Shown here: in pieces, positions 24,249-33,352 of the stretch
Position numbering within the stretch: the first letter of the stretch is position 1
Layout: each line of letters opens with the position of its first letter
DNA from: AC-32 sp963715575
Lineage (GTDB): Bacteria > Actinomycetota > Thermoleophilia > Gaiellales > Gaiellaceae
NCBI GenBank assembly: GCA_963715575.1
Contig: OY970250.1
Coordinates: 1,860,001-1,924,000 of the forward strand
DNA: 64,000 nt
Reading direction: 5' to 3'
Notes under the pieces: generated by a model
What the model was told of the DNA's origin: nothing
What the model saw: only the letters and a program-made list of their open reading frames with translations
Database searches by the model: none
Position numbers and translations under genes: made by a program

Positions 24249-27200
24249 ATGCGGAGTGCTGCGGTGAACCTACGCGGAATGAGCCAGCGACGGCATGCGC
24301 TGCTGCTTGCCCTCGGTGTCTTGTTCCTGGTCATCGCCGGAAGCGCGCCGTTCGCCCACGCCGACACTTTGCCTCCCACCGTCGCGGTCACCGCACCGGG
24401 CGCAGGGTCGACGCTGAGCGGCGTAGTCTCGGTCGCGGCGACGGCCTCGAGCCCGATTGGGATCGACCGCGTCGAGTTCTCCTACTTCGACGGGGCGACC
24501 GGCCAGACGTTCCCGCTCGGCACCGACTCGTCGGCGCCGTACACCGCCTGCTTCGACACCACCAAGGTGCCCAACACCGCTCCGCTCGACGCCACCGTGT
24601 ACGCGACCGCGTACGACAACGGCGGCGAGTTCGAGCAGCACACCAAGGTTGGCAATGGCGTAACGGTCTCGAACGTCGAGAGCGGTTCGGGCACGACGTC
24701 GGGCGACTCGCTCCAGCCCTGCAAGCTTTCGCTTCAGCTCGGCACGGGTACGACCACTGATGTCCCGGCCACGCTGCGCCTCGCGAAGCTGCCGCCGAAG
24801 GCCGACATCCTGATCGCCTTCGACACGACGGGCAGCATGGGCGCCGCCATCACTGACGCCAAGAACGACGCCGACGCGCTCGTGACGCAGATCCAGAGCG
24901 AGATCCCGAACGCACGCTTCGCGGTCGCAGACTTCAGGGACTACGACACCGAAGCGTTCAACAACCTCGGCGGACCGGGCGACTATCCGTGGCGCGTCGA
25001 CCGGGACTTCACTGACAACTCCGCCACGGTCGACTGCCCGACCGGTTCAGAGTCGACCACTCCGATGAGCCCGATCGCCTGCGCGATCTCCGGCCTGCAG
25101 GCGGGCGGCGGCGACGACACGGCCGAGGCGTACAACCGTGCCTTCTACGAGGCGTACAGCGACACGAGCCATCTCCACTGGGCTGATAACGCCTCGCGCT
25201 TCATGATCGTGCTGGGCGACTCGCTCCCGCACGACGCCAACCTCGGGGGGGAGTTCAACACCGAGGGACAGGCCGCCGTCTGCCCGAATACGCCGCCCAC
25301 GGATCCAGGGAGTCAGTTCCAGCTCGACGAGCTCAACGGCTATGCGGACGTCGGTCTGCTGCCGACGACCACCGTGCTCGACGGGCTCAAGACGAACCAC
25401 ACCAATCTTTCGTTCGTCACCTACAACAGCAACACTGAGGTCGGCTCGATCGACGGGGTCGCCGTCTCGGGCTGTCAGGCGGCGATCGCCCGCTACACCG
25501 GCGGGAATGAGGTCGAGCATGGCGCCACCGACAGCCTCAAGAGCCAGATCATCAATCTGATCAACCAGGCGGGCGCGCGGATCGACCGGATCACGCAGGA
25601 CGTAACTCTCGAGAGCGCGCCCGAAGGGGTCGAGCTCAACCCGAGCAGCTGGATCGCGCTGAACGTCTGCGGCGACGAGGTCTGCTCCGCGGTCACCGGC
25701 CCGGCAACCGCCCCGACGGACATTGCGCTGCAGGAGCGCTTCACCGTCCCGCAGGAGGCGACTACCGGTACCTACAAGTTCCACGTCACGGTCAGCGCGG
25801 ACGGCGTCGAGCGCGCCGCGCAGGACGTGACCATCGACGTGTCCGACAACGCCGTCAGCAACCTGAAGCTGACCGCCACGGAGACATCCGTGCCCGTCGG
25901 GATCAAGACCGTCCCGCTCGGCTCGATCCCCTTGGCGCGCCTCGCAGCGCTCTCCGCCGACCCGACCTCGTCGGGGCCGGCCGGCTCGACCGGGGCCGCC
26001 GGCTCGATCGGCACCGCGGGCTCGATCGGCACCGCGGGCTCGATCGGCGCGGCAGGCTCGATCGGCGCCGCCGGCTCGATCGGCGCGGCAGGCTCGATCG
26101 GCACCGCGGGCTCGATCGGCGCGGCCGGCTCGATCGGCGCCGTCGGCTCGATCAAGGTCGGGCAGATGGGTCTTGGCACGATCGGCACCGCCGGCTCGAT
26201 CGGCGCGGCGGGCTCCATCGACCCGCGCTCGATCCCGAACGGCGCCGACGTGCTCAGGCGGGTGACGCTCGCCTCGCTCCCGCTGGCGCACACGACGTGG
26301 GCCGACATCCTGGCGGGGACAACGCTCGCGCTGCAGCCGCTGCAGGCGGTCACCTTCTACGACATGGCCACCTTCGGCGACCGGACGGGCACGCCGCCCA
26401 AGACCCCGTGGGAGCGCCTGAGCGACCTGCCGCTGAGCGACGTGCCGTTCATCACCTCGCTCTGGCGCAGCGTCCCGCTCGGCGCGCTGCTGCTCGGGGA
26501 CACGCCGCTGGTGGACATCCCGCCGCCGATGAAGCCGGACGGCACGGAGTACGCGAGCTGGACGGCAGCGCTCAACGACCCGGCAACGGGCGGGAGCGCC
26601 GCAGGCGTCGACCCCTCCACGAACAGCGTCTTCGGCGTCGCGGTCGCAGGCCAGCTCGGCACGCAGAACCTCGGCTCGATCAGCGTCGGCTCGATCGGCG
26701 CCGCCGGCTCGATCGGCGCAGCGGGCTCGATCGGCGCGGTCGGCTCGATCGGCACGGCGGGCTCGATCGGCACCGTCGGCTCGATCGCCGTCCGTTCGCT
26801 CGACCTGCGCAGGACCGCGCTCGGCGCGCTGCCGCTGAGGGCGTTCACTGCCACGGCCCTGCTCGCGCTCGTCAACTGTGGCGCCACGTGCGACCTGGAC
26901 TCGACGCTCGCCGACGCGCAGGGCGCGAACGCGATCCTGCCCAACGCGACACTGGGGATCCTCTTCGACGGCCTGCAGTCGCCCTTCGATACGAACACCA
27001 CGGTCACGATCGGCCAGCTGATCCAGGCGATGCTCGCCTCGTCGGAGTACCCGTGGGAGCAGCTCTCGGTGCAGGGCTTCCAGGACCTGCCCGACGTCGA
27101 CACGCACCAGCACGTCCACTACCACGCCGACTTCTTCCTCAACTGCTCGGTCGTGAACAGCTGGTCGGCCCACGTCAGGCTGCCCGCGGGCTTCTTCCCG

Positions 27201-30200
27201 GTCGCCGGCACGTCGCAGGTCGCGAAGGACGACGGCACTCCGCAGCCCGTGGCCGACCCGTCGGTGGCCGGACGGAACGCGACGTGGTCGAGCCTCCCGA
27301 GCCCATGTGGGATCGAGGACGGCGGCACGCACGAGGTGCGGCTCGACTTCGAGTCCTACGCGGGCCTGACGCTCGGCGCGCAGACCTCCGACGTGGACGT
27401 CACCGCTGCGGGCACGAGCCACGCCACAGACCAGGCGCCCGTGCTGGTCACCCAGCACTGGGAGCCGAACGACGATCCCGCCACCGCGCCGACGCTCGAC
27501 GACAACTCACTGGAGGTCGGTCACATCGCAACCTCGAACGACACCGACTTCTTCCGGCTTCCGCTCACCGGTCTGGCGCCGGGGACGAAGATCACCGCGT
27601 ACCTGAAGGTCCCGAACGACGCCGACCTCGACCTCGTGATCAACAAGCCGTCCCCGCCGGGCGTCCAGTCCAGCGGCACGGCGGGCTCGATCGGCACTGC
27701 CGGCTCGATTGCGATCGAGGACACCGGCGCAGGGATCGACAACTCGACCGGTGCGCTCCAGCCTGACGCGCAGTCCGACCTGACGGCGGCCGCGATCGGC
27801 GCAGCCGGCTCGATCGGTACCGCCGGCTCGATCGGCACGGCGGGGAGCATCTCGGCCAACCGCGGCTCGGTGAACGAGGTCACGCAGATCGTCACGCACG
27901 GCGAGACCGGCGCGGCCGTGATCGGGGTCAGCGGCTACAACGGCGCCTTCAGCAGCAAGAGCTACGTCCTGCGCCTGAAGGTGACGCCGCCTCCGCCGCA
28001 GCTGCCGTGCGACCCGGTCACGGGCCTGAGCGCGGCGACGCCGGGGACGCTCCCGTCGGTGACCTCGCTGCCGACGAGCACGAAGGCGCTCTTCCTGGTC
28101 AACCGGCAGCGCATGGTCGGGCTCTACGGGCAGGCGAAGACGGACGCGCTGCTGAACGGCGGCGTCTCCTCGCCGCTCAGCCAGGTCGCGGCGATGGCCA
28201 ACGCGAGCGTCCTCCAGGTCGACGGCAACGCAGCCGTGCGCACGGCCTACGCCACGTGGGACGCGAACCCGTGCAACCTCGAGAACGCCAACGCGGTCGT
28301 CCGCTCGATCAACGACCTCGTCGCCACGTACCGCTCGCGGCTGCCGAACCTGAAGTACATCGTCCTGCTCGGCACCGACCAGCTCGAGCCCTCGTGGCGG
28401 CAGCCCGACCTGACGAGCAGCGCGCCCGAGGTCGACGAGGCCAACGACCTCGGCTTCACCACGCAGGGCCTGACGAAGGGGAACGCGATCTACGCCACCG
28501 CCGCGCAGAACGCGATCCTGACCGACGGTGCCTACGGGCACTTCACGCCGACCAACTGGCTGGGACACGACATCCCGCTGCCGCAGATCAGCGTCTCGCG
28601 CATGGTCGAGACGCCTGACGACATTACCGCGCAGCTGAGCCAGTTCCTGAGCGTCAGCGGTGTGCTCAACCCGCAGACCGCGCTGACGACCGGCGACTCG
28701 TTCTTCAACGACGGCGCCTCCGCGGCCGACGCGGCGCTCGCGTCCCAGTTCCCGGGCCTCTCGCACACGTTCCTCAACCCGGTGACACCGACCTGGACGC
28801 ACGCCGACGTGCTGTCGAACTTCTTCAACAAGAGCCCGGTGCCCGACATCGGCGCGGTCTGGGCCCACTACAGCCAGTGGCTGGCGCAGCCCGCCGGTCT
28901 GCCCGCCACGTTCACCGTGGACGACTTCTCGACGACCGCCGACGTCGGGCTGCAGCCCGTGAACCGCCGGCTGCTCTTCACGGTCGGCTGCCACAGCGGC
29001 CTGAACGTGCCCGACACGCTGCCGGCGTACGCCGGTGGAAATACCGACGTGCAGCGGCGCTTCCGCGACTGGGCGCAGGCCTATGGCGCGGGCGCGGCGT
29101 CCGTCTACGTGGCCAACACCGGCTTCGGCTACGGCGACACCGACGTGGCCGACCTCTCCGAGCGCCTCTACGACCACTTCGCGTCGAACCTCAACTCGGG
29201 CGGGACGGTCGGCGAGCAGTGGGTGCGCGCCCTGCACCAGTACTACTCGGAGCCCCCGAACTACGACGTGATCGACGAGAAGGTCATGGTCGAGGCGAAC
29301 ATGTACGGACTGCCCTTCTACGGCTTCGGCGGCACGCCGCAGCACGTTCCGACGCCTCCGACCCCGCCGGCGCATTCGGTCGTCGGTGGCGTCGACACGG
29401 CGCACCTCCCGACGTTGAGCGGGTTCAACTTCGCCGCGACGCCGGCCAGCGACGGCTCGTCCCTCTTCACCGACCCGCTGCACCCGGACGGCTCGAGCGT
29501 CGGCCCGTGGACGATGGGCACCCTGTCGGTCTTCTACCGGCCGGCTCAGCCCACGGCTTCGCGCGACGTCACCGTGCCCGGCACGGTCGCGCACGGCGTC
29601 TGGGTCAACGGCCTCACGACCCACACGCTCGACAACGTGAAGCCCTACAAGCCGTTCCCGCTCGTTCACTCGGCGCTGGACAAGCCGGTCCGCGACTACC
29701 CGAACATCTTCTTCCCGGCGACCGCTGCGACGATCAACCGGGACGTCACCTTCGGTCAGCAGCACGACACGGCAGTCGTCAACCTCGGTCGCTTCTTCCC
29801 GAACCAGACCGGCGACCTGAGCAAGGGCACCGAGCAGGTCGTCGACTCGATCGGGCTGGACGTCGGCTACTCGAACTCGACGGACTACACGCCGCCGCAG
29901 ATCTTCCAGACGAGCGCCGTCCAGAACGGGACGAGCATCACGGCCTTCGTCCGGGTCGGCGACGCGTCCGGCCTCAGCCGGGTCGCGATCCTCTACCACG
30001 AGACGGGCGACGGAACGTGGCACGTCGTGCAGCTCGACCATGCGGCCGGCGACCTCTGGACGAAGACGTTCACGATCGGGAGCTCGAGCCCGATCCAGCT
30101 CGACTCCGAGGCCCAGGACCTGAACGGGAACGTCGGCTACAGCTTCAACAAGGCCGTCAACTTCTCGTCGGTGCCGGACACGGCAGGGACGCGCCCGACG

Positions 30201-30806
30201 ATCACCATCGACGCGCCGCTACCGGCACCGGGAGCGGGCGGCACGTTCACGCTCAACCAGAGCGTGCCGGCGCAGTTCAGCTGCTCCTCCAACGTCGGGA
30301 TCGCCAGCTGCACGGGCTCCACTGACGGCGGCGCCTCGATCCAGAGCGGCGGGCTGCTCGACACGAGCAAGCCCGGCACGCACACGTTCACGGTCGCGGC
30401 CGAGGACGTGGCCGGGCACGCGAACACGTTGAGCGTCCAGTACGTGGTCAAGTTCGCCTTCGGCGGCTTCGATTCACCGGTCAGCAATCCGCCGGCCGTG
30501 AACCAGGTCAACGCGGGCAGCACCGTGCCGCTCAAGTGGACGTTGCGCGACGCGGCCGGGAACGTCTACGCGAACATGAACGCCGTCCAGACGATCGGGT
30601 CGAAGCAGGTCCGCTGTCCAGGCGGCCCCGACGTCTCGCCGTCCTTGCCCGAGACCGTGATCGGCACGAACGGCGTGGCCGGCGTCACGGGCTCGAGCTT
30701 CCACTACAACTGGGCGACGGACAAGAAATGGGCGGGCACGTGCCGGACGCTGCTCGTGCACCTCTCCGACGGCTCGACCCAGACGGCGAACTTCCAGTTC
30801 AAGTAG
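24249..30806 (+). CDS. Giant secreted protein: VWA domain, GSIG hexapeptide arrays, C25/caspase-like peptidase, PxKF-like C-terminus
   Basis: A 2185-residue protein with a signal peptide ending near AHADTL. An Ig-like segment is followed by a VWA domain (MIDAS DTTGSMG, D192). Three regions carry about 17 copies of GSIG within hexapeptides GSIG(A/T)A: residues 576-658, 808-850 and 1142-1206. A PPC-like segment (NDTDFFRLPLTGL) is near 1100-1135. From about 1255 a C25 gingipain/caspase-like domain carries VWAHYSQW (H1540) and VGCHSG (C1581) in the order His then Cys. Ig-like domains follow, ending in a PxKF-type domain (FGGFDSPVSNPP, WAGTCRTLLV). It is probably an exported cysteine protease or a surface protein with a protease-derived domain; the catalytic pair is inferred. 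Confidence 0.85.
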   Translation: MRSAAVNLRGMSQRRHALLLALGVLFLVIAGSAPFAHADTLPPTVAVTAPGAGSTLSGVVSVAATASSPIGIDRVEFSYFDGATGQTFPLGTDSSAPYTACFDTTKVPNTAPLDATVYATAYDNGGEFEQHTKVGNGVTVSNVESGSGTTSGDSLQPCKLSLQLGTGTTTDVPATLRLAKLPPKADILIAFDTTGSMGAAITDAKNDADALVTQIQSEIPNARFAVADFRDYDTEAFNNLGGPGDYPWRVDRDFTDNSATVDCPTGSESTTPMSPIACAISGLQAGGGDDTAEAYNRAFYEAYSDTSHLHWADNASRFMIVLGDSLPHDANLGGEFNTEGQAAVCPNTPPTDPGSQFQLDELNGYADVGLLPTTTVLDGLKTNHTNLSFVTYNSNTEVGSIDGVAVSGCQAAIARYTGGNEVEHGATDSLKSQIINLINQAGARIDRITQDVTLESAPEGVELNPSSWIALNVCGDEVCSAVTGPATAPTDIALQERFTVPQEATTGTYKFHVTVSADGVERAAQDVTIDVSDNAVSNLKLTATETSVPVGIKTVPLGSIPLARLAALSADPTSSGPAGSTGAAGSIGTAGSIGTAGSIGAAGSIGAAGSIGAAGSIGTAGSIGAAGSIGAVGSIKVGQMGLGTIGTAGSIGAAGSIDPRSIPNGADVLRRVTLASLPLAHTTWADILAGTTLALQPLQAVTFYDMATFGDRTGTPPKTPWERLSDLPLSDVPFITSLWRSVPLGALLLGDTPLVDIPPPMKPDGTEYASWTAALNDPATGGSAAGVDPSTNSVFGVAVAGQLGTQNLGSISVGSIGAAGSIGAAGSIGAVGSIGTAGSIGTVGSIAVRSLDLRRTALGALPLRAFTATALLALVNCGATCDLDSTLADAQGANAILPNATLGILFDGLQSPFDTNTTVTIGQLIQAMLASSEYPWEQLSVQGFQDLPDVDTHQHVHYHADFFLNCSVVNSWSAHVRLPAGFFPVAGTSQVAKDDGTPQPVADPSVAGRNATWSSLPSPCGIEDGGTHEVRLDFESYAGLTLGAQTSDVDVTAAGTSHATDQAPVLVTQHWEPNDDPATAPTLDDNSLEVGHIATSNDTDFFRLPLTGLAPGTKITAYLKVPNDADLDLVINKPSPPGVQSSGTAGSIGTAGSIAIEDTGAGIDNSTGALQPDAQSDLTAAAIGAAGSIGTAGSIGTAGSISANRGSVNEVTQIVTHGETGAAVIGVSGYNGAFSSKSYVLRLKVTPPPPQLPCDPVTGLSAATPGTLPSVTSLPTSTKALFLVNRQRMVGLYGQAKTDALLNGGVSSPLSQVAAMANASVLQVDGNAAVRTAYATWDANPCNLENANAVVRSINDLVATYRSRLPNLKYIVLLGTDQLEPSWRQPDLTSSAPEVDEANDLGFTTQGLTKGNAIYATAAQNAILTDGAYGHFTPTNWLGHDIPLPQISVSRMVETPDDITAQLSQFLSVSGVLNPQTALTTGDSFFNDGASAADAALASQFPGLSHTFLNPVTPTWTHADVLSNFFNKSPVPDIGAVWAHYSQWLAQPAGLPATFTVDDFSTTADVGLQPVNRRLLFTVGCHSGLNVPDTLPAYAGGNTDVQRRFRDWAQAYGAGAASVYVANTGFGYGDTDVADLSERLYDHFASNLNSGGTVGEQWVRALHQYYSEPPNYDVIDEKVMVEANMYGLPFYGFGGTPQHVPTPPTPPAHSVVGGVDTAHLPTLSGFNFAATPASDGSSLFTDPLHPDGSSVGPWTMGTLSVFYRPAQPTASRDVTVPGTVAHGVWVNGLTTHTLDNVKPYKPFPLVHSALDKPVRDYPNIFFPATAATINRDVTFGQQHDTAVVNLGRFFPNQTGDLSKGTEQVVDSIGLDVGYSNSTDYTPPQIFQTSAVQNGTSITAFVRVGDASGLSRVAILYHETGDGTWHVVQLDHAAGDLWTKTFTIGSSSPIQLDSEAQDLNGNVGYSFNKAVNFSSVPDTAGTRPTITIDAPLPAPGAGGTFTLNQSVPAQFSCSSNVGIASCTGSTDGGASIQSGGLLDTSKPGTHTFTVAAEDVAGHANTLSVQYVVKFAFGGFDSPVSNPPAVNQVNAGSTVPLKWTLRDAAGNVYANMNAVQTIGSKQVRCPGGPDVSPSLPETVIGTNGVAGVTGSSFHYNWATDKKWAGTCRTLLVHLSDGSTQTANFQFK
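25975..26222 (+). repeat. GSIG(A/T)A hexapeptide-coding array 1
   Basis: Tandem 18-base units with a ggctcgatcggc core encode GSIGAA or GSIGTA about nine times. The third positions vary between units (gcc/gcg/gca), so this is an in-frame protein repeat under selection and not a recent DNA duplication. Confidence 0.85.
26672..26798 (+). repeat. GSIG hexapeptide-coding array 2
   Basis: Seven 18-base units, starting with GSISV and followed by GSIGAA, GSIGAV, GSIGTA and GSIGTV. They are separated from array 1 by about 150 residues rich in LPL motifs (LSDLPLSDVPF, LGALLLGDTPLVDI). Confidence 0.85.
27671..27865 (+). repeat. GSIG hexapeptide-coding array 3 (split)
   Basis: Two short runs, GTAGSIGTAGSIAIED and IGAAGSIGTAGSIGTAGSIS, with an insert of about 23 residues. 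They lie between the PPC-like segment and the peptidase domain. Confidence 0.8.
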
Positions 30807-31395
30807 ACCAGGCCGGGTTGGCGACCCACGCCTCGAGGCGGTCGACGGCCTCGCGCAGCTCGTCCGCGCTGAACCGGAACGGCTCGGCGTAGGGGACCTG
30901 CGCGACCGCCGCGGCGGGGTTGCGGCCCTCGAGCGCGTCGAGCACGTAGCGCACCGGCAGCCCGTGGGCGACCACGAGCACCAGCTGCTCGGGCCGCGCG
31001 AGGATCGCGCGGTAGGCGTGCACGTAGCGCGCGACCGTCTCGGCCCGGCTGTCGCCGCCGGGCACGACCTCCTCGGGCCCGTGCGCGTGCGCCCAGGCGC
31101 GGTACTCGGCCAGGCGCCGGCCCTCGAACTCGCCGAAGCGGATGTCGTTTAGATCGGCGAGCACGAGCCGGGGGATGTCGCGCCCCGCGAGCGCGAGGTC
31201 GGCCGTCTCCAGCACGCGCTCGAACTCCGAGGTCACGCAGAGCCCGATCGGGTCGTCTGCGAGCTCGGCTCCGAGGCGTCGCGCCTCCTCCCGCCCGGTG
31301 GGCGTCAACGCGCAGGCGACGCGCGGATCGCCGTTGGTCAGGCCCTCGAGCGACCGCTCGCTCTCCCCGTGGCGGGCCAAGACGACTCGGTCCAC
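30799..31395 (-). CDS. Histidine phosphatase (phosphoglycerate-mutase-like) family protein
   Basis: A 198-residue protein with the RHG motif ARHGESERS at the N-terminus (catalytic His), ELADDPIGLCVTSEFERVLETA (second Arg), FGEFEGR and the C-terminal VVAHGLPVR carrying the second catalytic His. Such enzymes dephosphorylate small molecules or act as cofactor-dependent mutases; the substrate is not known. GTG 31395 is chosen because TAGGGT (31407-31402) lies six bases upstream; TTG 31398 is the alternative. It is convergent with the giant gene, overlapping it by eight bases. Confidence 0.9.
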   Translation of the reverse strand: MDRVVLARHGESERSLEGLTNGDPRVACALTPTGREEARRLGAELADDPIGLCVTSEFERVLETADLALAGRDIPRLVLADLNDIRFGEFEGRRLAEYRAWAHAHGPEEVVPGGDSRAETVARYVHAYRAILARPEQLVLVVAHGLPVRYVLDALEGRNPAAAVAQVPYAEPFRFSADELREAVDRLEAWVANPAWST

Positions 31396-31401
31396 CAAAT
31401 C

Positions 31402-31407
31402 ACCCTA
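31402..31407 (-). promoter_or_regulatory. -10 box TAGGGT for the histidine phosphatase gene
   Basis: On the minus strand TAGGGT is followed by six bases and GTG 31395, again a leaderless arrangement. Confidence 0.45.
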
Positions 31408-31427
31408 TCGGGGGAGGGTCCTAGATC

Positions 31428-31561
31428 AGCAGTCGCCGACAATGTGCCTACAGGCAACGCGGGCCACCTTCGAAGTCTCGCCGCAGGGGCTCAGGGAACA
31501 TGCTCGCCGCATAGGCCCGCGTCATATACGAACGGCCTCCCTCGGGAGGCCGTTTTCTTTT
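31428..31561 (+). ncRNA. Candidate small RNA ending in an intrinsic terminator
   Basis: No protein gene on the plus strand feeds the strong terminator at 31531-31561, so an unannotated transcript probably ends here. The stretch before it can fold: CGCGGGCC pairs with GGCCCGCG 50 bases later, and GCCT/AGGC makes a small hairpin. A weak -10 TAGATC lies near 31424. It is not a recognisable SRP RNA, tmRNA or 6S RNA. The 5' end is a guess. Confidence 0.35.
31531..31561 (+). terminator. Rho-independent terminator
   Basis: A perfect stem AACGGCCTCC/GGAGGCCGTT with a short loop is followed by TTCTTTT. The T tract is only on the plus strand. Confidence 0.8.
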
Positions 31562-31567
31562 CGCCAG

Positions 31568-31638
31568 AGCGGGCGGCGGGGATCGAACCCGCATAACTAG
31601 CTTGGAAGGCTAGGGCTCTACCATTGAGCTACGCCCGC
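31568..31638 (-). tRNA. tRNA-Gly (anticodon TCC)
   Basis: A 71-base cloverleaf: acceptor GCGGGCG/CGCCCGC, anticodon stem CTAGC/GCTAG around CTTCCAA (anticodon TCC), T-arm GCGGG/CCCGC with TTCGATC, discriminator T as usual for tRNA-Gly. CCA is not encoded. Confidence 0.95.
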
Positions 31639-31642
31639 GAGC

Positions 31643-32764
31643 GTGGGAAGCGTAGCCCGTCGCGCGGAGGCCGTCCGACCGCTGCGGGATGCTGCGCGGG
31701 TGATCCCGGAGCGCCTCGTCCGGTTCCGGCTGCGGACGGTCCTGTCGCTGCTGGTCATCATCGTCTCGGTCGCGGTCGTGCTCGAGGTGATCTGGATCGC
31801 CCGCCACGTGTTGACGTGGATCTTCATCTCGCTCTTCCTCGCGCTTGCGCTCAACCCGGCCGTCGAGTGGCTCCAGCGGCGGCGGGGCCTGAAGCGCCGC
31901 GGCGCCGCGGCGGCGGTCGCCTACCTGCTGGCGCTCGGCCTCTTCGTGGCGATCGGCTTCACCTTCGTGCCGACGCTCGTGCACCAGGTCAACGACTTCG
32001 TCAACAAGCTCCCGGACTACGCGCATGACGTCACCCACGGCCGCGGGCGCCTTGGCTTCCTCGAGACCAAGTACCACATCCAGGAGCGGATCCGGAAAGC
32101 GATCAGCGACGGCGGCGCGACCAAGGTGCTCGGCCTCTCCGGCGTCGCCCTCTCGGTTGCGAAGAGCGTGATCTCGATCGTGGTCGCGACCGTCACGATC
32201 CTGTTCATGACGTACTTCATGCTGCTCGAGGGCCCGAACTGGGTCGAGCGCGGCTACAACCTGCTGCCCGAGCGCTCGCGTCCGCGCTGGCGCAACGTCG
32301 GGCATCAGATCTACCGGACGGTCGGCGGTTACGTCACGGGCAACCTGCTGATCAGCCTGATCGCGGGCAGCCTGACGACGGTCGTCCTGCTGCTGCTCGG
32401 AGTGCCCTACGCAGTGGCGCTCGGGCTGATCGTCGCGATCCTGGACCTGATCCCGCTCGCCGGCGCGACGATCGCGGCGATCCTGATCGGGACCGTCGCG
32501 TTCATTCATTCGATCCCCGCCGGGATCATCGTGATCGTCTTCTTCGTCGTCTACCAGCAGGTCGAGAACCACGTCCTGCAGCCGCTCGTCTACGGTCGCA
32601 CCGTCCAGCTCTCGCCGCTCACCGTGCTGATCTCGATCCTGATCGGCGCCGAGCTCGCCGGGATCATCGGCGCCCTTGGCGCGATTCCCGTCGCCGGCTC
32701 GATCCAGGTGGTCGTCAACGACTGGCTGGCGCACCGGCACGAGCACCCCAGCACCGCGCTCTGA
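31643..32764 (+). CDS. AI-2E family (PerM/DUF20) membrane transporter
   Basis: A 373-residue protein with seven or eight helices in the AI-2E exporter/PerM pattern: two N-terminal helices (LLVIIVSVAVVLEVIWIA), a long soluble loop, then clustered C-terminal helices with GGYVTGNLLISLIAG, LGLIVAILDLIPLAGATIAA and YQQVENHVLQPLVYGRTVQLSPL, all typical. Substrates are uncertain; members export autoinducer-2, sodium or other solutes. GTG 31643 starts five bases beyond tRNA-Gly on the other strand; GTG 31700, directly before IPERLVRFRLR, is an equally plausible start. Confidence 0.87.
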   Translation: MGSVARRAEAVRPLRDAARVIPERLVRFRLRTVLSLLVIIVSVAVVLEVIWIARHVLTWIFISLFLALALNPAVEWLQRRRGLKRRGAAAAVAYLLALGLFVAIGFTFVPTLVHQVNDFVNKLPDYAHDVTHGRGRLGFLETKYHIQERIRKAISDGGATKVLGLSGVALSVAKSVISIVVATVTILFMTYFMLLEGPNWVERGYNLLPERSRPRWRNVGHQIYRTVGGYVTGNLLISLIAGSLTTVVLLLLGVPYAVALGLIVAILDLIPLAGATIAAILIGTVAFIHSIPAGIIVIVFFVVYQQVENHVLQPLVYGRTVQLSPLTVLISILIGAELAGIIGALGAIPVAGSIQVVVNDWLAHRHEHPSTAL

Positions 32765-32781
32765 TCCCTCGTTCGAGTGAT

Positions 32782-32799
32782 TGCCGCTTGGCAGCGGCA
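32782..32799. terminator. Inverted repeat after the AI-2E gene
   Basis: TGCCGCT and AGCGGCA are perfect arms around TGGC, 18 bases after the stop codon. No T tract follows, so termination would need Rho or be weak. It lies only 16 bases before the next start and may instead act in that leader. Confidence 0.35.
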
Positions 32800-32815
32800 G
32801 GCCGATCGCGTGGGT

Positions 32816-33352
32816 ATGGGCAGGCATGCCAGGGTCCTTGCGGCGCTCGCGGCGCTGCTCGTGGTCGCGGTCGCGCCCTCGTCCGGCTCGGCCCGAGCTC
32901 CGGGGAAGACCACGCAGGTGGTGCACCTGCGGACGGCGCTGCTCGGGCAGATCAACAACTTCAGGTCCGCACACGGACTCGTGCGCCTAAAGGCTTCCCG
33001 CCCGCTGACGGGCGTAGCCGACCGCCACACGTCGCAGATGGCGAAGCTCGGCTTCTTCAGCCACGACTCGGCGAACGGCCAGTCGTTCATGCAGCGGCTC
33101 AAGCGGGCCTACTCGCCGCGCGGCTTCCGCAGCTGGAGCGTAGGGGAGAACCTCGTCTGGGGTGGCCCCGACATCGGCGCCGCGCGGGCGTTCAGGCTCT
33201 GGCTCTCGAGCCCACCCCACCGGGCGAACCTGCTCAACGCCCGCTGGCGTGAGATCGGCCTCGGCGCCGTCCACTCGACGAGCGCTCCCGGCGTCTACGG
33301 CGGCGGCGCGGCGACGATCGTCACCGCCGACTTCGGCGCACGGAGCCGCTGA
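32816..33352 (+). CDS. Secreted CAP-domain (SCP/PR1-like) protein
   Basis: A 178-residue protein with a signal peptide (RVLAALAALLVVAVAPSSGSA) and a CAP domain: LLGQINNFRSAHGLVRL, ADRHTSQM, FFSHDSANGQSF, VGENLVWGGPDIG and WLSSPPHRANLL. It is a paralogue of the protein at 19648-20127 and slightly longer. ATG 32816 gives the best signal peptide; an upstream GTG at 32777 would add residues lacking signal character. Role unknown: CAP proteins may bind lipids or act as proteases. Confidence 0.87.
   Translation: MGRHARVLAALAALLVVAVAPSSGSARAPGKTTQVVHLRTALLGQINNFRSAHGLVRLKASRPLTGVADRHTSQMAKLGFFSHDSANGQSFMQRLKRAYSPRGFRSWSVGENLVWGGPDIGAARAFRLWLSSPPHRANLLNARWREIGLGAVHSTSAPGVYGGGAATIVTADFGARSR

Noticed and set aside
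25975..26222. Tandem DNA repeats that could suggest CRISPR or a minisatellite
   Set aside because: Units are contiguous 18-mers without spacers, stay in frame and vary at synonymous sites; they encode a protein repeat.
31531..31561. Terminator as the stop of tRNA-Gly
   Set aside because: tRNA-Gly reads on the minus strand, where the hairpin is followed by CGTATATG and not by a T tract.
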